A DNA stretch of 6,326 nt from Nitrososphaeraceae archaeon (GTDB lineage Archaea > Thermoproteota > Nitrososphaeria > Nitrososphaerales > Nitrososphaeraceae). The stretch lies in assembly GCA_025922735.1 (NCBI GenBank), contig JAICHI010000068.1:1-6326 (forward strand), read 5' to 3'. Position 1 is the first letter of the stretch; each line of letters begins with the position of its first letter. Below are positions 5,072-6,326 of this stretch, piece by piece. A model generated the notes under the pieces. The model searched no databases. It was given only the letters and a program-made list of their open reading frames with translations, and was not told the DNA's origin. The translations under genes were made by a program, and so were the position numbers.

Positions 5072-5458
5072 CTAAAAAATGTGTGAGCTTGCCTCAACTA
5101 GTTTGCTGTCTTCGTCCTTCTTGATCTTGTAATTGTATAGCCACCGAAAGAAGAACTTGAGGCGTCCAAGGTAATCATTCCATGTAGTTATCCATTTTCC
5201 ATCAGAGTCCTCGCTTTTTGGTTTGATTCTTTTATTTAGAAATTCAAGTATCTTTTCTCAATTCTGAATATCGTAAAGGGTGACGTTAGGAGCAAGTTCA
5301 TGGCTGAACTGCATAAGCGCCTTAAGATTATTCTTTTTATAGCTATCTGACTTGCGATTATCTACCATGAATTGATAAAATTCCTGTACGACTGAAGAAT
5401 CGATAAGATTTGGTACAGTTGAAATCTTCTCTAACACAGTCTCAAGTCTTTCGGTCAT
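5072..5458 (-). pseudogene. Tyrosine recombinase/integrase remnant: N-terminal core-binding domain with internal TGA, catalytic domain missing
   Basis: The frame starts MTERLETVLEKISTVPN and continues through SSVVQEFYQFM and NLKALMQFSHEL, the helical N-terminal (SAM-like) DNA-binding domain of phage-type integrases. After YDIQN it meets TGA (codon 67, 5260 down to 5258), then stays in frame for another 61 codons with EKILEFLNKRIKP, WITTWNDYLGRLKFFFRWLYNY and KIKKDEDSKLVEASSHIF before TAG at 5074 down to 5072. The WITTWNDYL...FFRWLYN segment is characteristic of thaumarchaeal integrases in my memory. Protein similarity on both sides of the TGA points to a nonsense mutation, perhaps from CGA or TGG. 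The catalytic domain (Arg, His-x-x-Arg, Tyr) is absent: the neighbouring gene on the other strand begins where it should be. Full-length relatives are around 300-400 residues. It is therefore a decayed, non-functional integrase marking an old insertion. Confidence 0.75.
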
Positions 5459-5735
5459 CTGTTGTTATTTTTCATACTCCTGTATTTTCCCGTCTTTAGC
5501 GTATTGTATGTAGCAACCATGATATTAGAACCCCTATGTTTGGTGGGCCCGTCGGGCCGTGAAGTGATATCACTTCAAGAAGTGAATTCTTTGCTACTCT
5601 TTGAATGTAACGGGGAGCTAAAAGGGTTTCTGCGATGTCGTGCCCAGAGGGATTCGGTAGAAAAGCCTTCAGAAAATAGACTTGTTGAATCAGGTGACGC
5701 TTCAGCATCTTATTCTTTTTTAGTAGTTTGTCACA
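5459..5735. other. Intergenic region upstream of the integrase remnant, palindrome-rich
   Basis: This 277-bp stretch separates the integrase remnant from the charged 90-residue gene. Both strands are open in places, but neither frame looks like a protein I recognise, and start signals are poor. The notable content is the GC-rich palindromic block at 5546-5585. I checked for a tRNA attachment target next to the integrase and found none with a complete cloverleaf. Confidence 0.4.
5546..5585. repeat. GC-rich hairpin plus perfect 16-bp palindrome and third half-site
   Basis: GGCCC-GTC-GGGCC (5546-5558) is a 5-bp inverted repeat with a 3-nt loop. Two bases later GAAGTGATATCACTTC (5561-5576) is a perfect 16-bp palindrome. 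A third copy of GAAGTGA follows at 5579-5585, so the heptamer appears at 5561, 5570 (inverted) and 5579, exactly 9 bp apart. It could be recombinase or regulator binding sites at an integrase promoter or element end, or a structured RNA. It lies about 100 bp upstream of the integrase start codon. Confidence 0.5.
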
Positions 5736-6008
5736 CTACTGTATAGAAATATCAAGCTCTTCTTTTTGCCTGTTATCCTCACCATCTTCTTCAATCCTAA
5801 TCTTCTTCTTTCTTTTTCGAAGTCTTCTAACTCCCTCAAGTATTTCGCTTAATTGTTCTTCAGATATTTTAGATATTTTAGAATCACATTCTATTCCTTT
5901 GGCATCAAGTACCTGCTCAGTAAGTGTAATGATCTCGTCCTTGTGTTGCTGCTCTTCAATAGTTAGCATGTTATTGCTCATAAAGCGAAAGTATGCAAAT
6001 TCACTCAT
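5736..6008 (-). CDS. Small charged helical protein, unknown function
   Basis: Protein of 90 residues with no family I recognise. After MSEFAYFRFMSNNML the sequence is hydrophilic and helix-prone: TIEEQQHKDEIITLTEQVLDA (16-36), then EEQLSEILEGVRRL (50-63), a strongly basic patch RRLRKRKKK (61-69) and an acidic, Gln-rich tail. A single cysteine is present (41). The basic patch suggests nucleic-acid or membrane-surface contact, but this is inference. A tandem SKI-SKI (43-48) reflects two copies of AGATATTTT on the + strand (5862-5879). The ATG at 6008 is preceded by AT-rich TATA-like sequence at a suitable distance; Met10 (5981) is an alternative. It lies upstream of the integrase remnant on the same strand, about 277 bp away, and may be element cargo or a small accessory regulator. 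AT-rich like its surroundings. Confidence 0.55.
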   Translation of the reverse strand: MSEFAYFRFMSNNMLTIEEQQHKDEIITLTEQVLDAKGIECDSKISKISEEQLSEILEGVRRLRKRKKKIRIEEDGEDNRQKEELDISIQ

Positions 6009-6038
6009 ATATCATCATCCATTAGTATTACAAATTGC

Positions 6039-6054
6039 TATTTATTCTATATAT
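6039..6054 (-). promoter_or_regulatory. TATA-like promoter of the charged 90-residue gene
   Basis: On the - strand the sequence reads ATATATAGAATAAATA, holding two overlapping TATA-like boxes centred about 34 and 43 bp upstream of the ATG at 6008. Either would give a short leader of roughly 8-17 nt. GGATGATGAT just before the ATG could act as a weak ribosome-binding site. Confidence 0.4.
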
Positions 6055-6056
6055 CT

Positions 6057-6221
6057 TTACAACAACGAACTAATTTCATAACATCTCCAGCATCTATACA
6101 CGCTTTTTGCTCTTGACTATTTACGTTGTATCTCCACCATCCAGCTGGCTATCTCCCGGATAGTGGTCTAGACTGTTACATCAAGAGGATAGGGAAATTT
6201 TTCATCTAGTGAATTTATCAT
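6057..6221 (-). pseudogene. Possible decayed small reading frame with two internal TAG codons
   Basis: A frame from ATG at 6221 reads MINSLDEKFPYPLDVTV, TAG, TTIREIASWMVEIQRK, TAG, then SRAKSVYRCWRCYEISSLL before TAA at 6059 down to 6057. The peptides between stops look protein-like, with a helix resembling the start of a transposase or helix-turn-helix (REIASWM), but no family can be assigned and chance is a real alternative. It would fit the decayed character of the neighbourhood. Confidence 0.2.
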
Positions 6222-6326
6222 AATATTCTTATTCTATTGATGGTGAAGCGGATTCCCTTCCACTCACACCAATACTAAATGATATGTTAACCAAGCTTTA
6301 GTTTTTTCTGTGGGTATACAAAAGAA
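6222..6326. other. Window edge, no gene recognised
   Basis: AT-rich sequence with no frame, RNA or repeat that I can support. A T6 run at 6302-6307 is the only terminator-like signal. A gene continuing beyond the window cannot be excluded. Confidence 0.4.

Noticed and set aside
5640..5690. tRNA-like string GCCCAGAGGGATTCGGTAGAAA near the integrase
   Set aside because: No matching acceptor, anticodon or T arm can be built on either strand, so it is not a tRNA or a clear attachment site.
5496..5708. 70-codon - strand open frame opposite the previous one
   Set aside because: Competes with the + strand frame, has no start signals and no recognisable protein features.
5462..5746. 94-codon + strand open frame with TTG start (includes an internal ATG at 5520)
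   Set aside because: No ribosome-binding site or suitable TATA box, no recognised domain, and it runs through the palindrome block. Kept as intergenic, though the part from 5520 (MILEPLCLVGPSGREV) deserves a homology search.
5728..6081. 117-codon + strand frame rich in Ser, Leu, Ile and Phe
   Set aside because: It is the antisense of the charged 90-residue gene; its composition is what the complement of a Lys/Glu-rich gene gives.
1..6326. Search for CRISPR arrays, rRNA and complete insertion sequences
   Set aside because: No regularly spaced direct repeats of CRISPR size, no rRNA-like stretch and no transposase with paired terminal repeats were seen.

Overview
The window looks archaeal, most likely from an ammonia-oxidising thaumarchaeon (Nitrososphaerota, Nitrososphaera/Nitrosocosmicus-like). 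This rests on archaeal TATA-like boxes about 26-27 bp upstream of start codons (leaderless genes at 3922- and 4499+), a pyrimidine-rich T-tract in place of a bacterial hairpin terminator, an archaeal-type PadR regulator paired with a tiny Gly/Cys protein, and a broken tyrosine recombinase whose WITTWNDYL...FFRWLYN segment resembles integrases I recall from this group. The lineage is inference; there is no rRNA or other marker gene here.

Left part (118-2362, + strand): a two-gene ABC exporter cassette of the MacB/LolCDE/FtsX class, an ATPase followed after 4 bp by an FtsX-type permease with a large extracytoplasmic domain. The ATPase carries an unusual hydrophobic N-terminal extension. A gene-free convergent stretch follows (2363-2582) and contains two perfect or near-perfect hairpins, one of which could form a pseudoknot.

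Middle (2583-4165): an AT-rich class I SAM-dependent methyltransferase and a PadR-family repressor, both on the - strand, and a divergently transcribed 50-residue Gly/Cys protein with a coiled-coil tail. The padR/small-protein divergent promoter is the best-defined regulatory unit here. It has one shared TATA-like element, two 16-bp palindromic operators of the form TATCG(N6)CGATA with centres 41 bp apart, and a matching 8-bp half-site just inside each gene. The natural reading is an autoregulated sensor module in which PadR represses itself and its small partner. A T-rich terminator ends the small gene.

Right part (4166-6326): accessory DNA. It has a possible tiny antisense gene, a Cys- and Trp-rich probable zinc protein (4499-5062), a tyrosine recombinase remnant with an internal TGA and no catalytic domain (5072-5458, - strand), a palindrome-rich GC island (5546-5585), an unrecognised charged 90-residue protein (5736-6008, - strand), and a decayed reading frame near the right edge. 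Together these suggest the scar of an integrated element. I see no CRISPR array, rRNA or convincing tRNA, and no complete insertion sequence.
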